DNA of 6,071 nucleotides, from assembly GCA_947085285.1 (NCBI GenBank), contig CAMTVZ010000035.1:1-6071 (forward strand), in the 5' to 3' direction. The translations under genes and the position numbers were made by a program. How positions within the stretch are numbered: the first letter of the stretch is position 1; each line of letters begins with the position of its first letter. The notes under the pieces are model-generated. The model worked only from the letters and a program-made list of their open reading frames with translations, had not been told where the DNA came from and made no database searches. This DNA comes from JASEGV01 sp947085285 (GTDB lineage: Bacteria; Bacteroidota; Ignavibacteria; UBA10030; BY39). Shown here in pieces: positions 1 through 6,071 of the stretch.

Positions 1-1
1 A

Positions 2-2200
2 AATCTTCAATTAGCCATCGAACATGGTTTAACTGAGGATGAGTATAATCGTATTCTCGAAATATTAGGAAGGACTCCAACATATACTGAACTTGGTGTT
101 TTTAGTGTAATGTGGAGTGAGCATTGTTCCTACAAAAACTCGATCGCATTATTAAAAACTTTACCAAGAAGTGGAGGACGACTTTTAGTCAGTGCCGGCG
201 AAGAAAACGCAGGTATAGTGGATATCGGTGATGGACTTGCTGTGGCGTTTAAAATTGAAAGCCATAACCATCCCTCCGCAATCGAACCATATCAAGGTGC
301 AGCAACTGGTGTGGGGGGTATTATGCGCGATATATTTACAATGGGTGCACGCCCAATTGCAGCTCTTAATTCGCTGCGGTTTGGTAACCCAAAAGATCCT
401 CGCGTTAAATTTTTGATTAAAGGAATTGTGAAAGGCATTGGCGATTACGGAAATTGTTTTGGAGTTCCAACTGTGGCGGGTGAAGTTTACTTCGATGAAT
501 GTTATACCGAAAATCCTATCGTAAATGCTATGTCGGTCGGAATTGTAAAACATAGCGAAATTTTAAAAGCAGCTGCAAAAGGGGAGGGAAATCCAGTGCT
601 AATCGTCGGATCGGCTACAGGCAGGGATGGCATTCACGGAGCTACATTTGCATCACAAGAGATTTCGGAAGAATCAGATGAGAAAAGACCCTCAGTGCAG
701 GTAGGCGACCCGTTTACCGAAAAATTACTATTAGAAGCTACACTTGAAGCAGCTAAAACAGGATGCATTGTTGGAATACAAGATATGGGAGCCGCTGGAA
801 TTTCATGCTCCACTTCAGAAATGAGCGAACGGGGTAAATCGGGTATGATAATCGACCTGAACAAAGTACCAGTCCGAGAAGCCGGTATGAGTGCATACGA
901 AATAATGTTGTCAGAATCGCAAGAACGTATGCTGATTGTTATTACAAAAGGGACTGAAAAAATAATACAGGATATATTCGAAAAATGGGATTTACAAGTC
1001 GAAATTATTGGAAATGTAACCAACTCAGAACTTTTAAAAATTTACATGGATGGTGAATTAAAAGCTGAAATCCCCGCTAAATCGTTAGTGTTAGGTGGGG
1101 GTGCTCCGGTGTATTATCGTGAAAGTATTGAACCAAAATATTTATCTAAAACAAGGAATTTTTCATTTGAAGAAATACCTAAACCGATTGATTATAATAA
1201 AACTTTGAAAGAAATGCTGAAATCGCCTAATATTTGCTCGAAAAAGTGGGTATTTCGACAATACGATTCGATGGTGCGAACAAATACCATTTTGTATGGA
1301 ATTGCCGATGCAGCTGTTGTGCGAATCAAAGATACTAACAAATCTCTTGCACTAAAAACCGATGGAAATGCACGTTATGTATATTTGAACCCTCGTAAAG
1401 GTGCAGAAATAGCTGTAGCTGAATCGGCAAGAAACGTTATATGTTGCGGTGCTAAGCCAATTGCTATTACAAATTGCTTGAATTTTGGGAATCCATACAA
1501 TCCCGAAAATTATTGGCAATTTAAGGAAGCAATCAATGGAATTAAAAATGCCTGCATCGAACTCGAAACTCCTGTTACTGGAGGTAATGTAAGTTTTTAT
1601 AACGAAAGCACTAATTACTCAGTATATCCAACACCTGTTATAGGTATGTTAGGATTAATAGAAGATTTAAAACATATAACTACGATAGATTTCAAATCTG
1701 AAGGTAATTTGATAGTTTTAGTTGGAAAAAACCGTGGCGATATATCAGGTTCAGAATATTTAAAACATATTCATAATTTAACTGTTGGTGATGCTCCATA
1801 TTTTGATCTCAAATATGAAAAAAATATTCAATCAGCTGTACTTGAAGCAATCCAAAGAGGGATCATTAAATCTGCTCATGATGTTAGTGATGGAGGCATT
1901 GCAATTACTTTAGCTGAATGTTGCATGGCATCAGGATTAGGTGCTGAAATTTTTGTAGAATGCAATAATCGATTAGATTTTATTTTATTTGGTGAAGATC
2001 AAATGAGGATTGTTGTTACAATTAAAGAAGATGATTTTGATTTAATTTCTAACATTGTTCAGAATAACAGTGTTGATTTACAAGTATTAGGTAAAGTTAA
2101 AGGAACAAGCCTGAAAATTAACTCTGAAATAGACATTTCTGTTACCGATTTACAAGATTGTTATAATAATGCTCTTGAACAGTTGATTGAAGGGGAGTAG
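2..2200 (+). CDS. purL: PurL, phosphoribosylformylglycinamidine synthase subunit II (5' end cut off by window)
   Basis: Catalytic subunit of FGAM synthase, the fourth step of de novo purine synthesis. It uses ATP and ammonia to convert FGAR to FGAM, normally with PurS and the glutaminase PurQ in the cytoplasm. The reading frame is open from base 2, and 36 codons precede the first in-window ATG (base 110). That ATG is internal, because the conserved TYTELGVFSVMWSEHCSYK stretch runs across it. Recognisable blocks are HCSYK with the family's active-site His, ESHNHPSAIEPYQGAATGVGG from about base 257, IQDMGAAGISCSTSEMS near base 775, SESQERM near 910, GNARYVYLNPRKGAEIAVAE near 1365, PVTGGNVSFYNES near 1570 and AHDVSDGGIAITLAE near 1875. 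The visible 732 residues match the small PurL class of about 740 residues, so perhaps 10-20 N-terminal residues are missing. It is not the roughly 1,250-residue fused form. The last third is more AT-rich and lacks the TCG serine codons used earlier. Confidence 0.97.
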   Translation, partial: NLQLAIEHGLTEDEYNRILEILGRTPTYTELGVFSVMWSEHCSYKNSIALLKTLPRSGGRLLVSAGEENAGIVDIGDGLAVAFKIESHNHPSAIEPYQGAATGVGGIMRDIFTMGARPIAALNSLRFGNPKDPRVKFLIKGIVKGIGDYGNCFGVPTVAGEVYFDECYTENPIVNAMSVGIVKHSEILKAAAKGEGNPVLIVGSATGRDGIHGATFASQEISEESDEKRPSVQVGDPFTEKLLLEATLEAAKTGCIVGIQDMGAAGISCSTSEMSERGKSGMIIDLNKVPVREAGMSAYEIMLSESQERMLIVITKGTEKIIQDIFEKWDLQVEIIGNVTNSELLKIYMDGELKAEIPAKSLVLGGGAPVYYRESIEPKYLSKTRNFSFEEIPKPIDYNKTLKEMLKSPNICSKKWVFRQYDSMVRTNTILYGIADAAVVRIKDTNKSLALKTDGNARYVYLNPRKGAEIAVAESARNVICCGAKPIAITNCLNFGNPYNPENYWQFKEAINGIKNACIELETPVTGGNVSFYNESTNYSVYPTPVIGMLGLIEDLKHITTIDFKSEGNLIVLVGKNRGDISGSEYLKHIHNLTVGDAPYFDLKYEKNIQSAVLEAIQRGIIKSAHDVSDGGIAITLAECCMASGLGAEIFVECNNRLDFILFGEDQMRIVVTIKEDDFDLISNIVQNNSVDLQVLGKVKGTSLKINSEIDISVTDLQDCYNNALEQLIEGE

Positions 2201-2274
2201 AGATAAAATCACATTATTAGAGAGAAACAAAGAGATGAAAATAAACAAAAGGATTACTTTACATAATATTGATT

Positions 2275-2297
2275 ATCAGTAGTATGAATACTCTGAT
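2275..2297. terminator. Weak hairpin between converging purL and lipid kinase genes
   Basis: ATCAG (2275-2279) pairs with CTGAT (2293-2297). AGT (2281-2283) pairs with ACT (2290-2292), with one bulged T and a six-base loop. It ends just before the kinase stop codon, between two convergent genes, which is where a bidirectional terminator would sit. There is no T tract on either side and the stem is AT-rich, so intrinsic termination is doubtful. The rest of 2201-2299 shows no other signal. Confidence 0.25.
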
Positions 2298-2299
2298 GC

Positions 2300-3226
2300 T
2301 CAACCTGTTATTATCTGCATTGCGGCTGGTATTATGCTTATTTCAACACTATTTACATTCTTTCCTACTATTTCTCCGTCGGCGTGAACATGAAATTTTT
2401 CTTCTGATTTCACATTTATATTTTGTGATTGTGTAAAATGAACTTCTTTGTATTTTCCGTGTAATCCCTTTAATACACTCGGAAACATCTTTAATATTTT
2501 GAAAATACCTACGTTTTCAACATAGCATATGTCGAACTTGTTATCATTTAATTTTGCTTCGGGAGTTAAGTAAAAACCACCCCCGGCACTAACACCATTT
2601 CCAATTGCGATTAAGAAATATTTGCTTTTTAACTTTAATTCATCCAATTTAACTAAAAAATTTGGGGTCCGGTATTTTAATAAAGCCTTAAATAGAGCAG
2701 AAATATATAATGGTAAACCTCTGAGCCTCTTAATTTTTGAACTTTCGTACGCTACCGATGCATCGAAACCGATGCCTATTCCATTTATAAAATATCTTTC
2801 GTCATATAAATGCAAAATATCGTTTATCTTTCTGTGAGTTATTACTTTACCTACATCAGCTAATATATTTTTATTGTTAAGAATTACATCTATTGCTTCA
2901 ATCAAATTATTTGGCATTTTAACTGCTTTAGCAAAATCGTTTCCAGAGCCTAATGGTATTACTCCAAATTTACGTTTGCTATTTATCATTCCATTCATAA
3001 CCTCGTTTACAGTTCCATCGCCACCAATTGCTACAATTACATCGCAATCCATTTGAGCTTCTTTTGCCAATTCAGTTGCGTGCAATGGTGCCGAAGTGAT
3101 TGAAATTGTATGATTTATATTTCTTTCTCTTAATAAGCTTCTAATTTTTTTGATTGCTTTGTACGCACGTCCACGACCTGCGACTGGATTCAAGATAAAA
3201 TGATATTTGGTCGATTTGTTATTCAT
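2300..3226 (-). CDS. Diacylglycerol kinase-family lipid kinase (YegS/DgkB type)
   Basis: Predicted soluble or peripheral membrane lipid kinase of 308 residues, the usual length for the family. It probably phosphorylates diacylglycerol or a related lipid with ATP, recycling diacylglycerol into phosphatidate; the exact lipid cannot be read from sequence. The N-terminal nucleotide-binding part has NPVAGRG (residues 13-19), the hallmark GGDGTVNEV (68-76) and PLGSGNDFAK (91-100). The second domain has NGIGIGFDA (148-156), GGGFYLTPEAKL (215-226) and the DGE motif at 283-285, whose Asp and Glu are conserved in catalytic members. There is no signal peptide or long membrane segment. The start is the ATG at 3226. 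Only a weak AT-rich leader precedes it, with no clear Shine-Dalgarno, and an inverted repeat lies a few bases upstream. It converges on purL and is separated from the nuclease cluster by the repeat island. All key motifs are intact. Confidence 0.93.
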   Translation of the reverse strand: MNNKSTKYHFILNPVAGRGRAYKAIKKIRSLLRERNINHTISITSAPLHATELAKEAQMDCDVIVAIGGDGTVNEVMNGMINSKRKFGVIPLGSGNDFAKAVKMPNNLIEAIDVILNNKNILADVGKVITHRKINDILHLYDERYFINGIGIGFDASVAYESSKIKRLRGLPLYISALFKALLKYRTPNFLVKLDELKLKSKYFLIAIGNGVSAGGGFYLTPEAKLNDNKFDICYVENVGIFKILKMFPSVLKGLHGKYKEVHFTQSQNINVKSEEKFHVHADGEIVGKNVNSVEISIIPAAMQIITG

Positions 3227-3234
3227 AAGTCTAA

Positions 3235-3258
3235 CTTTTATCGTTTTGCGGATAAAAG
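3235..3258. repeat. Perfect 8-bp inverted repeat next to the lipid kinase start
   Basis: CTTTTATC (3235-3242) and GATAAAAG (3251-3258) are exact reverse complements around an eight-base spacer. A second register pairs TAAC (3232-3235) with GTTA (3261-3264), leaving a three-base bulge. In the kinase mRNA the 3' arm ends eight bases before the ATG, so it could be a leader hairpin or an operator. It also overlaps the left edge of the structured island and may just be part of it. Confidence 0.4.
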
Positions 3259-3353
3259 AAGTTACCGAAGCTAGGCGTAGGCAACTTGGGTGAGACTCTG
3301 CAAGAGCCGAACCGTTTATCCGCTGTTATGTGCCCCAAACCGACAGGTGAGAG

Positions 3354-3365
3354 TGCCACGTGGCA
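3354..3365. repeat. Perfect 12-bp palindrome TGCCACGTGGCA
   Basis: A perfect twelve-base palindrome centred on CACGTG inside the GC-rich element. It could be a protein-binding site or the tip of a cruciform or RNA hairpin. With no spacer it would need a few central bases unpaired to fold as a stem-loop. Confidence 0.6.
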
Positions 3366-3475
3366 AGAAAGCCGAAGGCTTCCGCAGAGTTCGAAAACCT
3401 GCCGTAAATTATGTTGTTGCCGTAGTTTTTTCTGATTTTCCATCATTCAAATTTTCTCCTAAAATGGCGGGGGCT

Positions 3476-4330
3476 TTAGTAATTTATTTCTTGAAATTTA
3501 AGATTGTTTTCGACTAATTCATATTCAATATATTTTATTGGCATACACCGACTATTCTTTTTGTTAAATTGTCTAAAACTTTCTATAATCTTTTTGTAGT
3601 TTTCTGAAGTTGTGTTGATTATTTTTTTAGAAATTAAAACTGGTTGTATGTCGCTTATTCTATTAGGGATATAATACTGTTCTAACCAATCAACATACCT
3701 TTGTAGCTGAATAACATTATCTGTACTTGCTTCAATGGATTTTAGTTCAATAGGCAAAATAATCCTAACATTCCCCTTAACCAAAGAGAGCATTACGTCT
3801 ATTCTTTGCATTCCTACACCACAAGAAACTTCATTTCCCAACCATTCAAAACTTAAACCATTAAGTAAACATTTATCCAATTCTTTATTAGTGCCACTAC
3901 CTACATTTTGGACAACATATGCCTGTAAATGAGTTTCAAATGCTTTATTATCTCTGTATTTTTTAATCAGTCTTGGTAGAATGTTTATTTTTTCTTTTCT
4001 TCCCGTGTAATTATGTAAAGTATTCTCTTGTTTTATTTCTTGGGTCTGAACATCAAAAGTAAGTTTTTGTCCTGAAAGTGTTTGACGGTTATTTTTAATA
4101 GTGATTTTATAGCATAATGTAAAAAATGGGTCGTCGAATTTTTCAACTAATTTTAAGCTGATTCCTCCTCCATGTATTTGCAAAAATTTGGGAGCATCTT
4201 CATAATATCCTCTATAAATTTCAAAAGAAGCATAGTTTTCTTCTATTATAAAATTCCCAATCTCTCCAAATTCTTGTTGAATTAAATCAAGAATATCTTG
4301 ATATTTTTGATTTATTGTAAAATTAATCAT
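3476..4330 (-). CDS. PD-(D/E)XK nuclease-like protein (NucS/RecB-like core), third gene of cluster
   Basis: Predicted DNA endonuclease of 284 residues, probably the second nuclease component of a restriction or defence cluster. The C-terminal half carries a full PD-(D/E)XK arrangement: helix Glu at FETHLQAYV (E132), the Asp in QRIDVML (D178), then PIELKSI (E195, K197) and QLQRY (Q208 to Y212), the QxxxY element typical of NucS/RecB-like nucleases. Residues 1-125 are mixed alpha/beta, contain a GGGIS turn near 54, and match no domain I recognise; they may bind DNA or the partner. The start at 4330 overlaps the upstream stop as ATGA, so translation is probably coupled; its own Shine-Dalgarno is poor. 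It is last in the cluster and is followed by the GC-rich element. The nuclease fold assignment is firm, but the biological role is inferred from neighbours. A transposon or repair nuclease role is less likely given the adjacent methyltransferase. Confidence 0.8.
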   Translation of the reverse strand: MINFTINQKYQDILDLIQQEFGEIGNFIIEENYASFEIYRGYYEDAPKFLQIHGGGISLKLVEKFDDPFFTLCYKITIKNNRQTLSGQKLTFDVQTQEIKQENTLHNYTGRKEKINILPRLIKKYRDNKAFETHLQAYVVQNVGSGTNKELDKCLLNGLSFEWLGNEVSCGVGMQRIDVMLSLVKGNVRIILPIELKSIEASTDNVIQLQRYVDWLEQYYIPNRISDIQPVLISKKIINTTSENYKKIIESFRQFNKKNSRCMPIKYIEYELVENNLKFQEINY

Positions 4331-5361
4331 ACTTCAACCCATTCAAAAGAGATATCTGTATTATTCGCTACTTTATATTTAAATAAAGTAATTTTTCTAT
4401 TATTAAATTCAATCATCTTAGATTTTTGAATAGCTGTATCGGTAAAATCGTGCGCGATTACAATAGGTTGTACAGTTTCAATTTCGCTATTAGCCAATCT
4501 CGATGCTACCCATTTAGAATAATTAATAACTTGGCTTATGGCTTGTTCGTCTGCTATATCTCTTTTTAATTCAACAACTGAATATTGATATCTTAAAGGA
4601 TATCCTGTATATCTCATATTTTTATGATAAACTAAAATATCTATATTCTTCCCACTTACATGATATGGAACATTATTTGAGTACCATTCAATATCTTCAT
4701 TTTTTCCAAATAGTTTTTCTAATAAATTGTTTTTCTTAATATGTTTAATGATATAGTACCTTAATGCATCTTCAATAAATACTTTTGATTCTCTATTTCT
4801 ATTCAAAGGTAATATTATAGGTTCAACATTCTTTGTTTTATATGAATTTACGTTTTGCAAAATAACAGAATTCCCATTTATTTTTATTAATAATTCAATT
4901 AAAGATTCTGCAGATTCGGGTGTAATTGTATTAACCCCTCTTGGCCCTTGTATTTTTCTATAAAACCAACTCCAAAACCGTGATTCATACTCTTTTGTTG
5001 AAAATAATAATTCTTCTGGGACAGGTTTTTCAAAGTAATTAATACATTCTATTTTAATTCTTATAGGAAAATACTCATCAATATTATTATGCTTTGTATT
5101 ATCAAAGAAAGGCTCTCCTTTTATTTTATAAATTCCAAAGAAACCCACTTGTCTTTTATATAAAAAAATTAAATCACCATCTCTTAAAGAGAAAAAATCA
5201 CATAACATTGCATAATACGGCTTTCTTGTATTTTGAAATTGAGCGTTTATAATATCATCAACATATTTTGGTTTTAAATCACTAAATTTTAATGCCCAGA
5301 AGGAATATTTTACAACAGTTTCGTGAGTTGATTGATCTGTTATCAAAATATGTGCATTCAT
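4327..5361 (-). CDS. EVE/PUA-like domain fused to PD-(D/E)XK nuclease (NucS-like), probable restriction endonuclease
   Basis: Predicted DNA endonuclease of 344 residues. The nuclease core is C-terminal: helix Glu in VFIEDAL (E197), GKNIDILV (D241), SVVELKRD (E264, K266) and QVINY (Q277 to Y281). This is the D...ExK...QxxxY layout of the NucS/DUF91 and RecB-like branch. Residues about 18-87 look like a PUA/EVE-type fold: YSFWALKF near the start, then RDGDLIFLYKR (60-70) and GFFGIYKIKGEPFFD (73-87), close to the GD-[IV]-hhhY...GIY-I pattern of EVE proteins. Such domains bind modified bases, so this could be the recognition part (inference). A linker with RGVNTITPESAESLIELL (141-158) follows. 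The start ATG at 5361 shares its A with the upstream TAA and has a good GAGGTG five bases before it. Its nuclease core resembles that of the next gene in motif order, so the two may be distant relatives or partner subunits. No DPPY-type methyltransferase motif is present. Confidence 0.82.
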   Translation of the reverse strand: MNAHILITDQSTHETVVKYSFWALKFSDLKPKYVDDIINAQFQNTRKPYYAMLCDFFSLRDGDLIFLYKRQVGFFGIYKIKGEPFFDNTKHNNIDEYFPIRIKIECINYFEKPVPEELLFSTKEYESRFWSWFYRKIQGPRGVNTITPESAESLIELLIKINGNSVILQNVNSYKTKNVEPIILPLNRNRESKVFIEDALRYYIIKHIKKNNLLEKLFGKNEDIEWYSNNVPYHVSGKNIDILVYHKNMRYTGYPLRYQYSVVELKRDIADEQAISQVINYSKWVASRLANSEIETVQPIVIAHDFTDTAIQKSKMIEFNNRKITLFKYKVANNTDISFEWVEV

Positions 5362-6068
5362 TATTTCACCTCGATTCTAACATTAAATTTATTCTCTTCA
5401 GAATCTATGTTTTTATTTGCTATAGCCACTACTTCTGGCAATAACTCTACACCAATTCCATTTCTACCCAACCTTTTACATTCAATTAGTGTTGTTCCAC
5501 TTCCCAGAAAAGCATCCAAAACCCATTCGCCTTGTTTAGTATATCTTCTTAAGAATTGGTTTGGAATTTGTGGTATAAAATTACCCCAATAACCAGCATT
5601 GTGGGCACCTGATTTATCTCGTTTATCCAAAATCCATAAACTTTCAGTTAAAATATCACCATACTCTTTCCAACGATTTAAGTTTAAATCATTAATCTTA
5701 CTCGTTTTGATTTCAGTTAAACTTTTTTTTAATCGAGTAATATAATATTTTGCCCTTTCGATAGTTTGGGCATTTGCTATTTGGTTTAAATTCTCTAAAA
5801 GTACATCTTTATTTACTTTCGCTGTATCGCCATTAGCAGAAATATTTAATAATCCTAGATTATCCTTTCTTGGATTCTTGATAATTTCAATGACTTTTAG
5901 TGTTTCAAACTTTATTTTGTTATTTTCATTTAATTCTTCAATTTTAGATAAAATTTCCAAGAACTTGTCTTGATTGATTATAGACTCTGTTCTCCAATTA
6001 GTTTTTTTATCAGAATCGCTATCAAAATCAAATAAAGTTCTATCGTTGTTTTTCATATTAACCACCAT
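5361..6068 (-). CDS. DNA methyltransferase half: motifs X and I only, catalytic motif IV absent
   Basis: S-adenosylmethionine-binding part of an amino (N6-adenine or N4-cytosine) DNA methyltransferase. Near the C-terminus it has the motif X region HNAGYWGNFIPQIPNQFLRR (156-175), then motif I VLDAFLGSGTTLIE (183-196) and the acidic motif II residue in GIGVELLPE (E208). It ends 27 residues after that Glu. No DPPY, NPPY or SPPY motif exists anywhere in the 235 residues, so it should not methylate alone. Residues 1-145 are charged and largely helical, with no recognised domain. Ending just after motif I suits the beta class, where motif IV comes first; a partner polypeptide carrying IV-VIII may lie beyond the window edge. 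The alternative is loss of the 3' half of an X-I-IV type enzyme. The start is uncertain: the ATG at 6068 is the first visible, but the ATG at 6056 (231 residues) has GGTGG five bases upstream and is my preference. The frame is open to the window edge. Confidence 0.8.
   Translation of the reverse strand: MVVNMKNNDRTLFDFDSDSDKKTNWRTESIINQDKFLEILSKIEELNENNKIKFETLKVIEIIKNPRKDNLGLLNISANGDTAKVNKDVLLENLNQIANAQTIERAKYYITRLKKSLTEIKTSKINDLNLNRWKEYGDILTESLWILDKRDKSGAHNAGYWGNFIPQIPNQFLRRYTKQGEWVLDAFLGSGTTLIECKRLGRNGIGVELLPEVVAIANKNIDSEENKFNVRIEVK
5367..5372 (-). promoter_or_regulatory. Strong ribosome binding site that fixes the nuclease start
   Basis: On the minus strand GAGGTG is followed by the five bases AAATA and then ATG (5361-5359). 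The site lies inside the last codons of the methyltransferase gene, and that gene's TAA overlaps the ATG by one base. This supports both the start choice and translational coupling. Confidence 0.7.
6062..6066 (-). promoter_or_regulatory. Shine-Dalgarno-like GGTGG favouring the internal ATG at 6056
   Basis: On the minus strand GGTGG is followed by TTAAT and then ATGAAA (ATG at 6056-6054). The spacing fits a ribosome binding site. The same place offers an ATGA in which a gene entering from the right in another frame (open from 6070) would stop at 6055-6053. This would be the same four-base overlap seen between the two nuclease genes. Confidence 0.4.
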
Positions 6069-6071
6069 AGT

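Larger units (their letters stand above)
3229..3420. repeat. GC-rich structured intergenic element with nested inverted and direct repeats
   Basis: By hand count about 85 of 160 bases (3261-3420) are G or C, against very AT-rich coding sequence beside it. Inverted pairs are GCGGATAAA (3248-3256) with TTTATCCGC (3315-3323), ACTCTGC (3295-3301) with GCAGAGT (3384-3390), and CGACAGGT (3341-3348) with ACCTGCCG (3397-3404, one mismatch). Local hairpins are CTCT-GCA-AGAG (3296-3306), TGCCACGTGGCA (3354-3365, perfect) and GAAG-G-CTTC (3374-3382). Two diverged direct copies share GGTGAGA, GCAAGA and GCCGAA in order (3289-3311 and 3346-3376). The CCGCTGTTATGTGC block (3320-3333) resembles intergenic repeats I associate with genomes of the Bacteroidota/Chlorobiota group. 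Possible natures are a multicopy intergenic repeat, a degenerate cassette recombination site, or a structured RNA. The short ORFs here look incidental. Confidence 0.55.

Noticed and set aside
185..553. 122-codon minus-strand ORF inside purL
   Set aside because: Antisense shadow of strongly conserved purL coding sequence; its Cys/His-rich peptide reflects reverse-read conserved codons.
634..1023. 129-codon minus-strand ORF inside purL
   Set aside because: Antisense shadow of the conserved purL region around IQDMGAAGIS; no independent evidence.
3229..3420. CRISPR array or tRNA in the repeat island
   Set aside because: The direct copies are only two, diverged and irregularly spaced, with no uniform spacers; no cloverleaf with a TTC loop and CCA-type acceptor could be folded.
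3231..3446. 71-codon minus-strand ORF starting ATG ATG, with AGGAG nine bases upstream
   Set aside because: The ribosome-binding-like site is tempting, but nearly the whole frame runs through the palindromes and direct repeats of the GC-rich island, and the peptide shows no recognisable fold. I treat it as incidental.
3290..3517. 75-codon plus-strand ORF across the island
   Set aside because: It crosses the repeat element and runs into the 3' end of the nuclease gene on the other strand; the peptide is low-complexity and basic with no start signal.
4660..4690. NNVPYH in the 344-residue nuclease as a possible methyltransferase motif IV
   Set aside because: It lacks the double proline of (D/N/S)PP(Y/F/W), and it sits just before the nuclease Asp in a PD-(D/E)XK core, so it belongs to the nuclease.
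5332..5592. 86-codon plus-strand ORF opposite the methyltransferase and nuclease junction
   Set aside because: Antisense to motif I coding sequence and to a well-supported gene junction; no ribosome binding site.

Overview
The window reads as bacterial chromosome from a low-GC genome. Two ordinary chromosomal genes lie on the left and a compact minus-strand restriction-modification-like cluster lies on the right. The small PurL, which works with separate PurS and PurQ, together with the weak ribosome binding sites on several genes and the GTTATGTGC-type intergenic element, makes me lean towards the Bacteroidota/Chlorobiota/Ignavibacteriota group. That placement is an inference from familiarity, not a measured result.

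Layout. Bases 2-2200 (+) hold purL, which lacks its first residues because the window starts inside it. About 100 bases of convergent intergenic sequence follow, with one weak hairpin. Bases 2300-3226 (-) hold a complete YegS/DgkB-type lipid kinase. Bases 3227-3475 hold no gene I trust. They contain a structured island of about 53% GC (hand count, 3261-3420) full of inverted and direct repeats, abutting very AT-rich coding sequence. It forms the border between the housekeeping genes and the defence-like genes.

Bases 3476-6068 (-) hold three genes read right to left and tightly coupled. First comes a DNA methyltransferase protein with motifs X and I but no DPPY-type catalytic motif. Second is a 344-residue PD-(D/E)XK nuclease with an EVE/PUA-like N-terminal region. 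Third is a 284-residue protein with another PD-(D/E)XK core of the same NucS/RecB-like layout. Junctions are TAATG (1-base overlap) and ATGA (4-base overlap), so the three are probably made together.

How they may work together (inference): the methyltransferase protein needs a partner carrying the catalytic motif, most likely encoded just beyond the right edge. The two nucleases could form a heteromeric restriction enzyme or act separately. The EVE/PUA-like region could read base modification. The least ordinary part is this half-methyltransferase plus double-nuclease cluster and the repeat island that borders it.
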